Origin: Martelella limonii
GTDB taxonomy: Bacteria; Pseudomonadota; Alphaproteobacteria; Rhizobiales; Rhizobiaceae
Direction of reading: 5' to 3'
Assembly (NCBI RefSeq): GCF_013344475.1
Contig: NZ_JABUOU010000002.1
Location: 372,001 to 436,000 of the forward strand
DNA: 64,000 nucleotides
Of this stretch, positions 37,275 to 47,249 are shown piece by piece. The notes under the pieces were generated by a model. That model was given only the letters and a program-made list of their open reading frames with translations. It was not told the origin of the DNA and made no database searches. Every line of letters starts with the position of its first letter. The first letter of the stretch is position 1. The position numbers and the translations under genes were made by a program.

Positions 37275-37940
37275 TCACCGCCCTGCGGCGCGCAGTGCCT
37301 CCATCGGGACACGGTAATTGCCACCCTCGGCCTTCCCGAATATTGCCGATCCAGCGACCAGCACATTGGCACCGGCTTCGGTGACGGCGCCGACCGTGTC
37401 GGGCGCAATGCCACCATCGACCTGCAGCTCGATCGGCCGGTAGCCGATCAGCGCATCCACCTGCCGGATCTTGTCGAGCATGGCCGGAATGAAGGCCTGG
37501 CCGCCAAAGCCCGGATTGACGGTCATCACCAGGATGAGGTCCAGATCGTCGATCAGGTTTTCGATCATCGACACCGGCGTTGCCGGGTTCAGCGCCACAC
37601 CCGCCTTCTTGCCGAGATTGCGGATCGTCTGCAGAGAGCGGTGCAGATGCGGACCTGCCTCCTGATGGACGGTGATCCGGTCCGATCCGGCCTTCGCGAA
37701 GGCCTCCAGATAGGGGTCTGCCGGTGCGATCATCAGGTGGCAGTCGAACACGGCGTCGGTATGGCGCCTCAGCTTTTCGATGATCGGCGGGCCGAAGGTG
37801 ATGTTGGGCACGAAATGTCCGTCCATGACGTCGAGGTGTACCCAGTCGGCGCCATCATCGACGACGGCGCGCACTTCCTCGCCCAGCTTCGAGAAATCGG
37901 CAGAAAGAATGGAAGGGGCGATGCGCAAGGGGCGTTTCAC
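37275..37940 (-). CDS. rpe: Ribulose-phosphate 3-epimerase
   Basis: Interconverts ribulose 5-phosphate and xylulose 5-phosphate in the pentose phosphate and Calvin pathways. The 221-residue TIM barrel opens with [17 protein letters not shown]. It has the metal and catalytic motifs [16 protein letters not shown] (His and Asp, about residues 37-52), [11 protein letters not shown] and [12 protein letters not shown] 37940 has AGGAATAT upstream. It lies 27 bp downstream of the solute-binding protein gene. Confidence 0.97.
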   Translation of the reverse strand: MKRPLRIAPSILSADFSKLGEEVRAVVDDGADWVHLDVMDGHFVPNITFGPPIIEKLRRHTDAVFDCHLMIAPADPYLEAFAKAGSDRITVHQEAGPHLHRSLQTIRNLGKKAGVALNPATPVSMIENLIDDLDLILVMTVNPGFGGQAFIPAMLDKIRQVDALIGYRPIELQVDGGIAPDTVGAVTEAGANVLVAGSAIFGKAEGGNYRVPMEALRAAGR

Positions 37941-37967
37941 AGGAATATCCTCGTTGGTCTTTTGTTT

Positions 37968-39056
37968 TTATCGATCCGAATCGAACACTGGCACGAATTG
38001 TTGACCCTGCCAGCGCATGAGAAAATACGGATTTTCGGCAAGTTCATGGCCTTCGGTGAAGGCAACGGGGCCCATGGGCGTGTCGAACGTCTGGGTCGCA
38101 AGCATGGCTGCAAGCCGCGCAGGGTCGCCACCCGCTGCGGCATAGGCGCCTTCCGCAACATCGACGGCGGCCGCGGCCGGCACGACATAGCCTTCCGGTA
38201 TGATGTTGACGCTCTCGGCTTGCTCGACGAGCGCTGCCGATGGCGGAAGCTCGCCATATTCGACAAGCGCGATTGCGAGAACGCCGGGCTCCAGCGGCAC
38301 GTCCGTCTGCTGGGCGCGCATTGCCTCAGTGCCGAGGAGGGTGAGATTCACGCCTGCCTGGCGGGCATCGCGGGCAAGGATGGCGACATCGCTGCGGGTG
38401 CCCCCGACGAGCACGTGGTTGGCGCCCGCCTGCGCAAGCCTGCGCACCAGCGACAATTGTTGCTCCTGCGCCGGGCGGAACGTGTCCGTCAGAACCGGTT
38501 TCAGCCCGCGCTCTTCCAGCGCATTGCGGACGGAATTGATCATCTCCCGGAAATAGATCGTGCCGTCATCGAGAAGCGCCACGGGCTTGTCGCTCCATTC
38601 GCCCATGATGAATTTCACGATCGCGTCGATCTCGTCCTGATCATTCGGCGCCAGCCGGAACAGCGGCCAGCCGTTTTCGAGCGCGGTCGCCATCAGCGGC
38701 ATGGAGCGGGCCGATAGCGTGATCGCCGGAATGCCGGCCTGTTTCAACGCCGGCATGGCGCCGCGGATTGTCTCGCTGCAGAAGAAACCGATCGCGATGT
38801 CGACGCCTTCAGCCGTCAGCGCGTCTGCGATCGCGGTCCCGCTGTCGTCCGTGCAGCTTTCATCCACCGTCGTCAGCACGATATCGTGATTGCGTGCGGC
38901 AAGGCCTGCGCCATCCAGCGTCTGCTGGCCGAGGATCGCGTAGTCGCCGGTCACAGGAGCAACAATGCCGATCTTCAGCGGATCGGCTGCAATAGCGGGC
39001 GAAAGGGCGAGGGCCGAGACGGCAACGCCAAGGAGACAGGCGTGAAAGGACTTCAT
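37968..39056 (-). CDS. Branched-chain amino acid type ABC transporter substrate-binding protein
   Basis: A 362-residue periplasmic binding protein of the LivJ type. The signal peptide is MKSFHACLLGVAVSALALSPAIA. The mature protein opens KIGIVAPVTGDYAILGQQTLDGA, the family start. C-terminal TFDTPMGPVAFTEGHELAENPYFLMRW is also typical. No permease or ATPase gene is next to it, so it is an orphan and either pairs with a remote transporter or is a sensor. ATG 39056 is chosen from the signal peptide. It is divergent from the flavin reductase. Confidence 0.9.
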   Translation of the reverse strand: MKSFHACLLGVAVSALALSPAIAADPLKIGIVAPVTGDYAILGQQTLDGAGLAARNHDIVLTTVDESCTDDSGTAIADALTAEGVDIAIGFFCSETIRGAMPALKQAGIPAITLSARSMPLMATALENGWPLFRLAPNDQDEIDAIVKFIMGEWSDKPVALLDDGTIYFREMINSVRNALEERGLKPVLTDTFRPAQEQQLSLVRRLAQAGANHVLVGGTRSDVAILARDARQAGVNLTLLGTEAMRAQQTDVPLEPGVLAIALVEYGELPPSAALVEQAESVNIIPEGYVVPAAAAVDVAEGAYAAAGGDPARLAAMLATQTFDTPMGPVAFTEGHELAENPYFLMRWQGQQFVPVFDSDR

Positions 39057-39201
39057 GATCGCGCGTTCTCTTTCCGTGACAGGCACATTGCCCCTGTCAT
39101 AACCCTTGCCAGATGCAGGGGCAACGCCGTAAGTAGCCCAACTGAAGATCAAAGGGATGTGTCCTTGACAGTTTTTTCCATGCATCAGCGCGGTGCTTCC
39201 C

Positions 39202-39693
39202 ATGGATGAGGGACCGCAGTTTGCCAAGGCCTATCGCGATGCGATGGCGCTTTATGCCGGGCACGTGCAGATCGTCACCACCGCCCATGGCGGTGTGATG
39301 CGCGGCGTCACGGCGACGGCGGCCTGCTCGGTATCCGACGCCCCGCCGACCGTGCTTGCCTGCGTCAACCGCATGAACCCGCACAACGCCGTATTTGCCG
39401 AAACCGGCAATTTCGCGCTCAATGCACTTGCGACGCGCCATCGTCCGCTCGCCGATGCGTTTGCCGGATTTACAGGTCTTTCGGACGAGGCGCGGTTTGC
39501 GCTTGCCGAATGGAAGATCGGCGCCTCGGGCGCCCCGGTTCTTGCCGATGCGCTGGCAAGCTTCGAGTGCCGCCTCGTCGAGGCCAAGCCGATGTCGACG
39601 CACTGGATCCTGATCGGTGAAGTGGTGGATGTCCGGATGGAAGACGATGACGAGGCGCTGCTTTATTACAGGCGCGGCTATCATCGGGTATAG
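39202..39693 (+). CDS. Flavin reductase family protein
   Basis: A 163-residue split-barrel flavin reductase. Family landmarks are YRDAMALYAGHVQIVTTAHGG, RGVTATAACSVSDAPPTVLACVN and FALNALATRH. The C-terminus is WILIGEVVDVRMEDDDEALLYYRRGYH. Such enzymes supply reduced FMN to a partner monooxygenase, which is not adjacent here. ATG 39202 is preferred over GTG 39193. The Shine-Dalgarno is weak. Confidence 0.88.
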   Translation: MDEGPQFAKAYRDAMALYAGHVQIVTTAHGGVMRGVTATAACSVSDAPPTVLACVNRMNPHNAVFAETGNFALNALATRHRPLADAFAGFTGLSDEARFALAEWKIGASGAPVLADALASFECRLVEAKPMSTHWILIGEVVDVRMEDDDEALLYYRRGYHRV

Positions 39694-40056
39694 GAAAAAC
39701 GGCCGGATCCGTGGCTGAGCGGCTTGTCGCGCACTGTTAGACGGCAGTGCCTGCCAGCCGGGTCAGATCAGCAATGAGCCGCATCCGGATGAGGCTCGGA
39801 CTGCCGACAGGCCGCGGCTTCAGAGCCTCTGGTGGCCGCCAGCCGCGTCGTGAGGCGTCATACTGGATAGCCTCGCATGGATACCGGCGGGCATCGAATT
39901 TCAACGCCATCTTACGCGACTGTTCAAGCCTGCCGCACTCCTCGGGTCATGCCCGAGCATGCCGCCCTTCAGGGTGACAAGCGCTCCAAACACGAAGAAC
40001 CGCTTCCGGTAACCGGGAGCGGTTCTTCTTTATTCATTGCTTCAGACCTTGATGGC
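39694..40056. other. 363-bp gene-free convergent gap
   Basis: No plausible gene lies between the convergent flavin reductase and DEAD-box helicase genes; the open frames here are low in typical codon use. The gap holds a degenerate palindrome CTCGGG-TCATG-CCCGAG at 39941-39957, similar to the ends of the 154-bp repeat family near sufB. It also holds a strong terminator hairpin at 39995-40033. Confidence 0.6.
39995..40033. terminator. Bidirectional terminator
   Basis: A long hairpin: AAGAACCGCT pairs with AGCGGTTCTT outside, and CCGG-TAA-CCGG inside. CTTT follows on the plus strand and TTCG on the minus strand. It probably serves both the flavin reductase and the convergent helicase gene. Confidence 0.8.
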
Positions 40057-41559
40057 TTAGGCCTTGGCGCCGATCAGCATGAAGGCCGGGATATCGTCGC
40101 CGAAGCCGACAGGCGTGTGATCGTCGTCACGGTCGCGGCGGCGCGAGCGGCGGCGGTCGTCATTGGCAGGCTTCTTGTCCTGGCTGGCGGGCTTCTTGTC
40201 CTGCATGGGCCTGGTATCCTGAGCGGGTTTCTTCATCTCGGGTTCGCGTGCGGCGGCGGCCGGCTTTTCTTCCTGAACCGGCTTGCTGTCCTGCCTGGCT
40301 TCAGGCTTGCGCGCCTTGCCCTTGCGGGTGCGCGCTGCAGGCTTTTCGGCCTCGTCGTCTGCTCCGAGCGAGGAGACGTCGCCATCAAGCCATTCGATCT
40401 TGCGGTCGATCAGCTTTTCGATCGCGTCCAGGAACTTGGCGTCCTTGGGGGTGACAAGCGTGAAGGACGCGCCCTTGCGCCCGGCGCGGCCGGTACGGCC
40501 AATGCGGTGGACGTAATCTTCCGCATGGATCGGAACGTCATAATTGAAAACGTGGCTGACATCGGGAATGTCGAGGCCGCGCGCTGCCACATCGGAGGCC
40601 ACCAGGATCGGCAGCTTGCCGTCGCGGAAGTTCTGCAGGATCGTGGTGCGCGAATGCTGGTCCATGTCGCCATGCAGCGCACCGCAGGCATAATCATGGC
40701 GCTGCAGCGATTGCAGCAGGTCGGCGACGGATTTCTTGCGGTTGCAGAACACGATCGCGTTCTTCAGGTCGGTCTGGGCGTCGATCACGGCGCGAAGGGC
40801 TGCGCGCTTTTCGTAGTCCTTGCCCTTGGTGGCAACCAGCTTCTGCACGACGGTCGCAGCAGTGGAGGAGGGCGGAGCCACCTCGATGCGGGCCGGGTTC
40901 TGAAGGAACCGGTCGGCGAGTTTCTGGATCTCCGGCGGCATCGTTGCCGAGAAGAACAGGGTCTGGCGGGTGAACGGGATCAGCTTGGCGATCCGCTCGA
41001 TATCGGGAATGAAGCCCATGTCGAGCATACGGTCGGCTTCGTCGATGACGAGGATTTCGACGCCGGTCATCAGGAGCTTGCCGCGCTCGGTGTGGTCGAG
41101 CAGGCGGCCGGGGGTGCAGATCAGCACATCGGCGCCGCGTTCGAGCTTGCGGTTCTGTTCCTCGAAGGAGACGCCGCCGATCAGAAGAGCGACGTTCAGC
41201 TTGTGGTTCTTGCCATACTTGTCGAAATTCTCGGCAACCTGGGCAGCAAGCTCGCGGGTCGGCTCGAGAATCAGGGTCCGCGGCATGCGGGCCCGCGCGC
41301 GGCCACGCTCCAGAAGCGTCAGCATCGGCAGCACGAAGGAGGCGGTTTTTCCCGTGCCGGTCTGGGCGATGCCGCATACGTCGCGGCGTTCCAGAGCATG
41401 CGGGATGGCTCCCGCCTGAATGGGCGTGGGCACGCTGTAGCCAGCCTCGGTCACAGCGGAGAGTACTTTGGGGCTAAGCCCAAGATCGGAGAATGAGGTC
41501 AAAGGGAAACGGGTTCCGTGTTTTCGTGACAAATACGACGGCGCTTTCACCATCGTCAT
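40057..41559 (-). CDS. DEAD-box ATP-dependent RNA helicase, RhlE type
   Basis: A 500-residue RNA helicase. Motifs are intact: Q motif PTPIQAGAIPHAL, I AQTGTGKT, Ia PTRELAAQ, II DEAD, III SAT, IV IVFCN, V RGLDIPDVSHV and VI HRIGRTGRAG. The tail after about residue 390 is long, rich in Lys, Pro, Ala, Glu and Arg, with repeated QDKKPA-like units. It is probably disordered and RNA-binding. Such enzymes remodel rRNA or mRNA, often in the cold. ATG 41559 is one choice; ATG 41553 and a later start near the core are possible. Confidence 0.92.
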   Translation of the reverse strand: MTMVKAPSYLSRKHGTRFPLTSFSDLGLSPKVLSAVTEAGYSVPTPIQAGAIPHALERRDVCGIAQTGTGKTASFVLPMLTLLERGRARARMPRTLILEPTRELAAQVAENFDKYGKNHKLNVALLIGGVSFEEQNRKLERGADVLICTPGRLLDHTERGKLLMTGVEILVIDEADRMLDMGFIPDIERIAKLIPFTRQTLFFSATMPPEIQKLADRFLQNPARIEVAPPSSTAATVVQKLVATKGKDYEKRAALRAVIDAQTDLKNAIVFCNRKKSVADLLQSLQRHDYACGALHGDMDQHSRTTILQNFRDGKLPILVASDVAARGLDIPDVSHVFNYDVPIHAEDYVHRIGRTGRAGRKGASFTLVTPKDAKFLDAIEKLIDRKIEWLDGDVSSLGADDEAEKPAARTRKGKARKPEARQDSKPVQEEKPAAAAREPEMKKPAQDTRPMQDKKPASQDKKPANDDRRRSRRRDRDDDHTPVGFGDDIPAFMLIGAKA

Positions 41560-41617
41560 GCGTATGGTGGGCTCGATAGTATCAAATGGCCGAAGAGTCA
41601 AGAAAACCCGGATATAC

Positions 41618-41649
41618 AGGGCATTTCAAAGCGTTGAAATGCCCTTTTT
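41618..41649 (-). terminator. Terminator hairpin between bcp and the helicase gene
   Basis: A perfect 12-bp stem AGGGCATTTCAA / TTGAAATGCCCT with an AGCG loop. The T run (TTTTTG) lies on the plus-strand side. It stands 17 bp beyond the bcp stop codon, so it most likely ends the bcp transcript despite the poor minus-strand T tract. Confidence 0.65.
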
Positions 41650-41665
41650 GTCGCTTTTGCGCAGT

Positions 41666-42133
41666 TTACTTGTTTGTCACCGCCTCAAGCACGGCCTCTG
41701 CATGACCATCGGCCTTGACCTTCAGCCAGATCTTTTCGAGCTTGCCATCGGCATCGATCAGGAAGGTCGAACGCTCGATCCCCATGAATTTCTTGCCGTA
41801 CATGCTCTTTTCCTTCCAGACGCCATAGGCCTCTGCGACGCTGTGGTCTTCATCGGCGCCGAGAATGACGGAGAGCGCGTGTTTCTTTGCGAACTTCGCA
41901 TGGCTCGCCACGCCATCTGGGGATACGCCGAGCACGATTGTGTTCGCCTTTTCAAAGCTTTCGGCGAGTGCCGTGAAGGCGATCGCTTCCACCGTGCAGC
42001 CTTTTGTGTCGTCCTTCGGGTAGAAGTAGAGCACCAGCTTCTTGCCCTTGGCGTCGGCAAGGCTGAAGGTCTCCGCGTCAGAAACCGGCAGCGAAAAATC
42101 CGGGGCTTTGTCCCCTTCCTTCAGATCGGTCAA
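41666..42133 (-). CDS. bcp: Thioredoxin-dependent peroxiredoxin Bcp/PrxQ
   Basis: Reduces hydroperoxides with electrons from thioredoxin. The 155-residue protein has APDFSLPV, LVLYFYPKDDTKGCTVEAIAF with the peroxidatic Cys (about residue 46), and GIERSTFLID. The usual PGCT is KGCT here. The resolving Cys found five residues later in E. coli Bcp is absent, so it should act as an atypical or 1-Cys enzyme. The start is TTG 42133, supported by AAAGGAG at 7 nt. Confidence 0.94.
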   Translation of the reverse strand: MTDLKEGDKAPDFSLPVSDAETFSLADAKGKKLVLYFYPKDDTKGCTVEAIAFTALAESFEKANTIVLGVSPDGVASHAKFAKKHALSVILGADEDHSVAEAYGVWKEKSMYGKKFMGIERSTFLIDADGKLEKIWLKVKADGHAEAVLEAVTNK

Positions 42134-42292
42134 AATCTCACTCCTTTGTTCATTTAGCGTTCAAATACTAACCGGCATACATTCCGCCGAATAGCCCGGT
42201 TGCAAGCGATACGCTTCGCCGTAATAGTGCGGCTGGAGATTCGCATCGGGCGGTTGATTTCAAGGCGAAGCTTATACGCTTACGGAGCGAAT

Positions 42293-45200
42293 TTGGGCGA
42301 CAAAAAGCAAAAAGAAACCCTGGTCCGTGGCGAGCGCACACGGTTTGGTCGCGGCGAAAGCGTTTCGCTTCACAAGATGCCGTCGGCCCAGACCCACGAA
42401 CCGACGCTCGTGCGCTCCGGGCGGCGCCGCAGCTTCCGGCGCCATTGCCTCCAGTTTCTCACGGTTTTCGCTGTCATCGTCGCCGGCATCCTCGCCATCG
42501 CGCTTTATGTGATCGAGAGCGGGTCGATCGACCTGTTCCTTGCCGAAAAGGCCAATGAGCAGATCGCTGCCGTCGCGCCGCCCGGCTATCATGCCCGCGT
42601 CAGTTCCGCGCAGCTGCGCCTCAGCGGCAACCTCGACTTCCAGCTCGGCGTTGCCGGCGTTGATCTGATCGGTCCTGGCGAAAAGCAGATCGCATCGATC
42701 GGAACACTGGATTTCTCCGTGGATCCGATGAAGCTGATCAGGGGGCAGGTCGCCGTCAAGTCCGTTTCCGTCGACCATATCAACTTCGATTCCTCCGCTC
42801 TTCCATCCACGGGTACGTTCCGCCTCACCGAGCACCGCGTCGACAGCCTGCCCGCCCTGGTGGAAAAGGCGTTCCAGCAGACGGATTTCGCGCGCAGCAT
42901 TCTCGAGGCCGCCGACACGCGGTCGATCCACCTGACCGATATCGTCTTTCCGGTTGGCAGCGCCTCGCCCGGCAAGACGGTCGATGTCGATATCCGCGAA
43001 ATCAATCTCAACCTGCTCGCCGACGGCATCTTGCGTGTCGACAGCCAGATTTCGCTCGATGGCACCGTGGCCTCGGTGTCGGCCGAGGCGATGGAGGCCG
43101 ATGGCCGCACCGAGAGCCTTCAGGCCGAAGTAACCAATCTGGCGATGACACCCTTCCTGCTACGCGCCAACCGCGCCGGCGTGCCGCTGATGGGCGTGGA
43201 TGCAACGACGGACCTGCTTCTGTCGCTTCGGCGTGCCGGCGAAGGCAGTGATCCGAAGATCGCTGCCGAAATCGATGTCAGCGCCGGCCGTTTCGTCGCG
43301 GATTCGATTGCGCGTCCCTTCAACGACGCCAACCTCAACCTCGTCTACGATCCGCAGAAGCGCTCGATCGAGATGGACGAGTCCTCGTTCGAGTTCGATG
43401 GCAGCAGATTTCCGTTCACGGCGGGCATCATTGATCTCGATCAGCAGCAGCCGGGGGTCGAGGATGGCTATGCGCTTGATGTGCTGGTGCGCGGCGGCCG
43501 CTTCGAATCGCGCGAGCCGGGACTGCCGCCACTGCTCTTCGATGCCCAGGCGAGCGGCGAGTACCGCGGCTCGATGGCGCGTCTGCTGCTCGACGATATC
43601 TCGGTCACTTCTCCGCAGGGCATCATGGCGGGCTCGTTCAAGGCGGTGTTCGGCGATGCAAGCCCCGAACTCAGCTTCGGTGCGCGGGTGGAGCGGATGG
43701 ACACCGAGGCGGTCAAGCAGCTCTGGCCGTTCTGGATCGCCAAGAAGCCGAGGGAGTGGGTAAGCCGCAACCTTCATGGCGGCGTGATCACCAATGGCGA
43801 TATCGCCATGTTCCTGCCGGCGGGCAGAATCAAGGGGCCGGGGATTCCCGTCCAGCTCGACGAGACCGAACTGAAGGTCGCTTTCGATATTGACGACACG
43901 CGGATCACGATCAGCGACAAGATGCCGGATGTGGAGCGCAGCGATGCCCATGTCGCGATCAAGGGCGGAAGCGTCAACGTCGAAATCAGGGATGGAACGG
44001 TCAGCGTCGACAAGACGAACAGCGTCAAGCTCGACGAGGGCACGTTCGCGATCGCCGACACATATACCAAGCCGCTGATGGGAACCGTCGATGTGATGAT
44101 CTCCGGCACGGCCCGTGACGTGGTCACGCTTGCCGCGGAGCCGCCTTTCAATGCGCTGAGGGCGACCGACTTCGTGCCGGAGGATTTTTCCGGCCGCGCT
44201 GAGGTCAACGTCAAGGCAACCTTCCCGCTTGAGCCGGACGTGGACCTTGATCCCGACTGGCATGTGGTCGCCGATATTACCGAGGGCGCCATCGACAAGC
44301 CGATCAACAATTTCAAGATCGACAAGCTCGATGGTCTCGTTGAGATTGTGCCGAGCCGGGTTGCCTTTGAAGGCAATGCCAATGCCGACGGCGTGCCGCT
44401 CAAGGTGCAGTGGAGCATGCCGATCACCAAGCCGGGTACGACGCTTGAAGGAGAGGCGGCGCAATCGGTGCTCTGGGTCTCCGGTAATCTCAATGACGCT
44501 GAGCGCAATCAGTTCGCGCCGGGGCTCGACGATTATGTCAGCGGCCCGATCGCGGTGACGGTCGAGGGCGCGGAAGAGGGTAATCTGATTGCCGTCGACC
44601 TGCAGCAGGCCACGCTGTCCCTGCCATTCATCGGCTGGCAGAAGCCGCCGGGCGTTGCGGCAAGCCTTTCCTTCAACCTCAAGCCCGGCGAGAATGGTCT
44701 GACCAGTCTCGACAAACTGCATCTTTCGGGAAGCGGACTGGGGGCGAGCGGCAATGTGAAGATCGACAAGGTCGGTCTTCTGTCGGCCACGCTGACGGGG
44801 GTCGCGCTATCAGCAGGCGACAGCCTGAATGTCGGGGTGCAGCGCGGCAAGGACACGCTTGCCGTGACGCTGACCGGCCGTTCCTTCTCGGCAAAGCCGC
44901 TGCTTGACCAGCTGGTAAAGGGTGGCAAGGGCGGTTCTGCGGGCGGCAAGGGAAAGAGCGGCGGCAGCGATGTCGATGTGCATTTCGATATTGCCCGCGT
45001 TTCGGGCGAAAACGACCGCGAGCTTTCCGGTGTCAATGGCGATATCACGGTTCGCAAGGGGACGATGACCAACGCCGTCTTGAAGGCGACGACCGCATCC
45101 TCCCAGCCGATGACGCTCACTGTCGCGCCGGATGGCGGCCAGACGTCGGTATCGCTGCAGACCTCGGGTGCCGGTGCCCTGCTGCGTTTCGTCGGCATCT

Positions 45201-45736
45201 ACCAGAAGATGACGGGCGGCAAGCTCAACTTCGACATGATCGAGACCGAAACCGGCTGGCAGGGCATGGCGACCCTGGCCGATTTCCAGCTGATAAAGGA
45301 CGAGCAGCTGAAGAAGATCCTCACCGCGCCCACCACTGGCGACGGCAAGAGCCTGAATGCCGCCTACAAAAACCAGATCAACGAGACCGACCAGCGTTTC
45401 CAGCGCGCCCAGGCGGTGATCGAGATCTCCAATGGCGTGGTGCGGGTGTCCGATGCCTATGTGCGCGGCGATCAGGTTGGGGCGACGGTCAAGGGCGTGG
45501 TACGCGATGCCGCCGGCAATATCGACATGACCGGTACCTTCATGCCCGCCTATGGCCTCAACCGCATCTTCGCCGAAATTCCGTTGCTCGGCCCGCTGCT
45601 CGGCAATGGCAATGACAAGGGCCTGTTCGGCATCACCTTCCGCCTGACCGGCAAGACCGAGAAACCGGAGCTGATCGTCAATCCGCTGTCGGCGATCGCG
45701 CCCGGCGTGTTCCGCAGGATTTTCGAGTTTCAGTAG
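42293..45736 (+). CDS. AsmA-like/DUF3971 envelope protein
   Basis: An 1147-residue protein with one N-terminal membrane helix (FLTVFAVIVAGILAIALYVI) and a very long periplasmic beta-rich region. It resembles the YhdP/TamB/AsmA group, whose members bridge the periplasm with a lipid-carrying groove and move phospholipid to the outer membrane. The DUF3971 part is central (RDVVTLAAEPPFNAL and similar). The C-terminal AsmA_2 region contains VRVSDAYVRGDQVGATVKGV and IPLLGPLLGNGNDKGLFG. TTG 42293 has GGAG at 6 nt; ATG 42377 is an alternative. Confidence 0.83.
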   Translation: MGDKKQKETLVRGERTRFGRGESVSLHKMPSAQTHEPTLVRSGRRRSFRRHCLQFLTVFAVIVAGILAIALYVIESGSIDLFLAEKANEQIAAVAPPGYHARVSSAQLRLSGNLDFQLGVAGVDLIGPGEKQIASIGTLDFSVDPMKLIRGQVAVKSVSVDHINFDSSALPSTGTFRLTEHRVDSLPALVEKAFQQTDFARSILEAADTRSIHLTDIVFPVGSASPGKTVDVDIREINLNLLADGILRVDSQISLDGTVASVSAEAMEADGRTESLQAEVTNLAMTPFLLRANRAGVPLMGVDATTDLLLSLRRAGEGSDPKIAAEIDVSAGRFVADSIARPFNDANLNLVYDPQKRSIEMDESSFEFDGSRFPFTAGIIDLDQQQPGVEDGYALDVLVRGGRFESREPGLPPLLFDAQASGEYRGSMARLLLDDISVTSPQGIMAGSFKAVFGDASPELSFGARVERMDTEAVKQLWPFWIAKKPREWVSRNLHGGVITNGDIAMFLPAGRIKGPGIPVQLDETELKVAFDIDDTRITISDKMPDVERSDAHVAIKGGSVNVEIRDGTVSVDKTNSVKLDEGTFAIADTYTKPLMGTVDVMISGTARDVVTLAAEPPFNALRATDFVPEDFSGRAEVNVKATFPLEPDVDLDPDWHVVADITEGAIDKPINNFKIDKLDGLVEIVPSRVAFEGNANADGVPLKVQWSMPITKPGTTLEGEAAQSVLWVSGNLNDAERNQFAPGLDDYVSGPIAVTVEGAEEGNLIAVDLQQATLSLPFIGWQKPPGVAASLSFNLKPGENGLTSLDKLHLSGSGLGASGNVKIDKVGLLSATLTGVALSAGDSLNVGVQRGKDTLAVTLTGRSFSAKPLLDQLVKGGKGGSAGGKGKSGGSDVDVHFDIARVSGENDRELSGVNGDITVRKGTMTNAVLKATTASSQPMTLTVAPDGGQTSVSLQTSGAGALLRFVGIYQKMTGGKLNFDMIETETGWQGMATLADFQLIKDEQLKKILTAPTTGDGKSLNAAYKNQINETDQRFQRAQAVIEISNGVVRVSDAYVRGDQVGATVKGVVRDAAGNIDMTGTFMPAYGLNRIFAEIPLLGPLLGNGNDKGLFGITFRLTGKTEKPELIVNPLSAIAPGVFRRIFEFQ

Positions 45737-45837
45737 GGGCAAGGGTGCGCGCCAAGAAGGGCGGCTGCGGCCGTCCACAGATTGCTGACAGACACCTAGC
45801 TGCGCGGGGCGATATCTCCACTGCCCTTCCCACAGGT

Positions 45838-45951
45838 GTCATGCTCGGACTTGATCCGAGCATCCAGGCGGCTCAAGTTGTTGAGCTTCCCAAGACTTGT
45901 TGCAACCCTTTGCCGGGCTTCATGGATCCTCGGATCAAGTCCGAGGATGAC
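45838..45951. repeat. 114-bp palindromic intergenic repeat, subtype 2
   Basis: A mosaic element bounded by two palindromes related to those of the 154-bp family: GTCATGCTCGGACTTGATCC on the left and a right arm from 45926 to 45951 with GGATCCTCGGATC. Left and right arms differ by a G-C to C-G swap that keeps each palindrome paired. The core differs from the 154-bp family and holds its own hairpin GCTCAA-GTTG-TTGAGC. It lies between the convergent AsmA-like and tyrS genes. Confidence 0.75.
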
Positions 45952-46001
45952 CCGAGGGGGTAGGACAGGTTATTTACCAAACTGAGCCCGGCTGCGTCCG
46001 C

Positions 46002-47249
46002 TTAGACCGGGCGCACCAGAATGTGCTTTTTCTTGCCGAGCGAAAGCTTGACCACGCCTTCCGGCGACAGCGCATCGGCGCCGACCGCCATGCGTTCGTC
46101 GGATACGGCCGTGTCGTTGACCTTCACAGCGCCGCCCTTGATGTGGCGGCGTGCCTCGCCGTTGGAGCCTGCAAGGCCTGCGGCAACCAGCAGCGTGAGG
46201 ATGCCCATTCCGCCGTCGAGCTCGGCCTTGGCGACCTCGATCGTCGGCAGGTTTTCGGCGAGCGCGCCTTCCTCGAAGGTCTTGCGCGCCGTCTCTGCGG
46301 CCTCTTCCGCCGCCGCGCGGCCATGAAGGATGGCGGTGACTTCGGTCGCGAGGATTTTCTTGACCTCGTTGATCTCGGCGCCGCCAAGGGCAGCAAGCCG
46401 CGCAATCTCGTCCATCGGCATTGTCGTGTACAGCCTCAGGAAGCGGCCGACATCGGCATCTTCGGTGTTGCGCCAGAACTGCCAGAAATCATAGGCCGAC
46501 AGCATGTCCGGGTTGAGCCAGACGGCGCCATTGGCAGACTTGCCCATCTTGGCGCCGGACGAGGTCGTCAGAAGCGGGGCCGTCAGCGCGTAAAGCTGCG
46601 GTGCATCCATGCGATGGCCGAGATCGATGCCGTTGACGATGTTGCCCCACTGGTCTGAGCCGCCCATCTGCAGCCGGCAGCCATAGTTCCTGTAAAGCTC
46701 GACGAAATCGTAGGCCTGCAGGATCATGTAGTTGAATTCGAGGAAGGACAGCGACTGTTCGCGGTCGAGCCTGGTCTTGACGCTGTCGAAGGACAGCATG
46801 CGGTTGACCGAGAAGTGACGGCCGACATCGCGCAGGAATTCGAGATAATTGATGTCGCGCAGCCAATCGGCATTGTTGATCATCAGCGCATTGCCATTGT
46901 CGTAATCGATGTAGTTGGCAAAGACGCGTTGGATCGAGGCGATGTTGTCCGCGATGGTATCGACGGTCATGAGCTTGCGGGCTTCGTCCTTGAACGAGGG
47001 GTCGCCGACCATTCCGGTGCCGCCGCCCATCAGCGAGATCGGCCGGTGGCCGGTCTTCTGGAACCAGTGCAGCATCATGATCTGTATCAGCGAGCCGGCA
47101 TGCAGCGAAGGCGCCGTCGGATCAAAGCCGATATAGGCCGTCACCTGCTCCTTCGAAAGAAGGTCATCTAGGCCGGTCTCATCGGAAATCTGATGGATAA
47201 AACCGCGCTCTGACAGCGTGTGCAGGAATTCGGATTTGAACGTCGACAT
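46002..47249 (-). CDS. tyrS: Tyrosyl-tRNA synthetase
   Basis: Charges tRNA-Tyr. The 415-residue class I synthetase has the HIGH-equivalent [11 protein letters not shown] (about residues 47-57), tyrosine contacts YMILQAYDF and [11 protein letters not shown], and the KMSKS motif as KMGKS (about 237). The C-terminal S4 RNA-binding domain carries [18 protein letters not shown] 47249 follows AAGTAAGCCCC. Read on the minus strand, GCCCGG and CCGGGC flanking the stop codon could form its terminator. Confidence 0.97.
   Translation of the reverse strand: MSTFKSEFLHTLSERGFIHQISDETGLDDLLSKEQVTAYIGFDPTAPSLHAGSLIQIMMLHWFQKTGHRPISLMGGGTGMVGDPSFKDEARKLMTVDTIADNIASIQRVFANYIDYDNGNALMINNADWLRDINYLEFLRDVGRHFSVNRMLSFDSVKTRLDREQSLSFLEFNYMILQAYDFVELYRNYGCRLQMGGSDQWGNIVNGIDLGHRMDAPQLYALTAPLLTTSSGAKMGKSANGAVWLNPDMLSAYDFWQFWRNTEDADVGRFLRLYTTMPMDEIARLAALGGAEINEVKKILATEVTAILHGRAAAEEAAETARKTFEEGALAENLPTIEVAKAELDGGMGILTLLVAAGLAGSNGEARRHIKGGAVKVNDTAVSDERMAVGADALSPEGVVKLSLGKKKHILVRPV

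Noticed and set aside
39747-39977. A small gene between the flavin reductase and the helicase
   Set aside because: The frame is Arg and Ser rich, has no good ribosome site and crosses a palindrome. It does not look coding.
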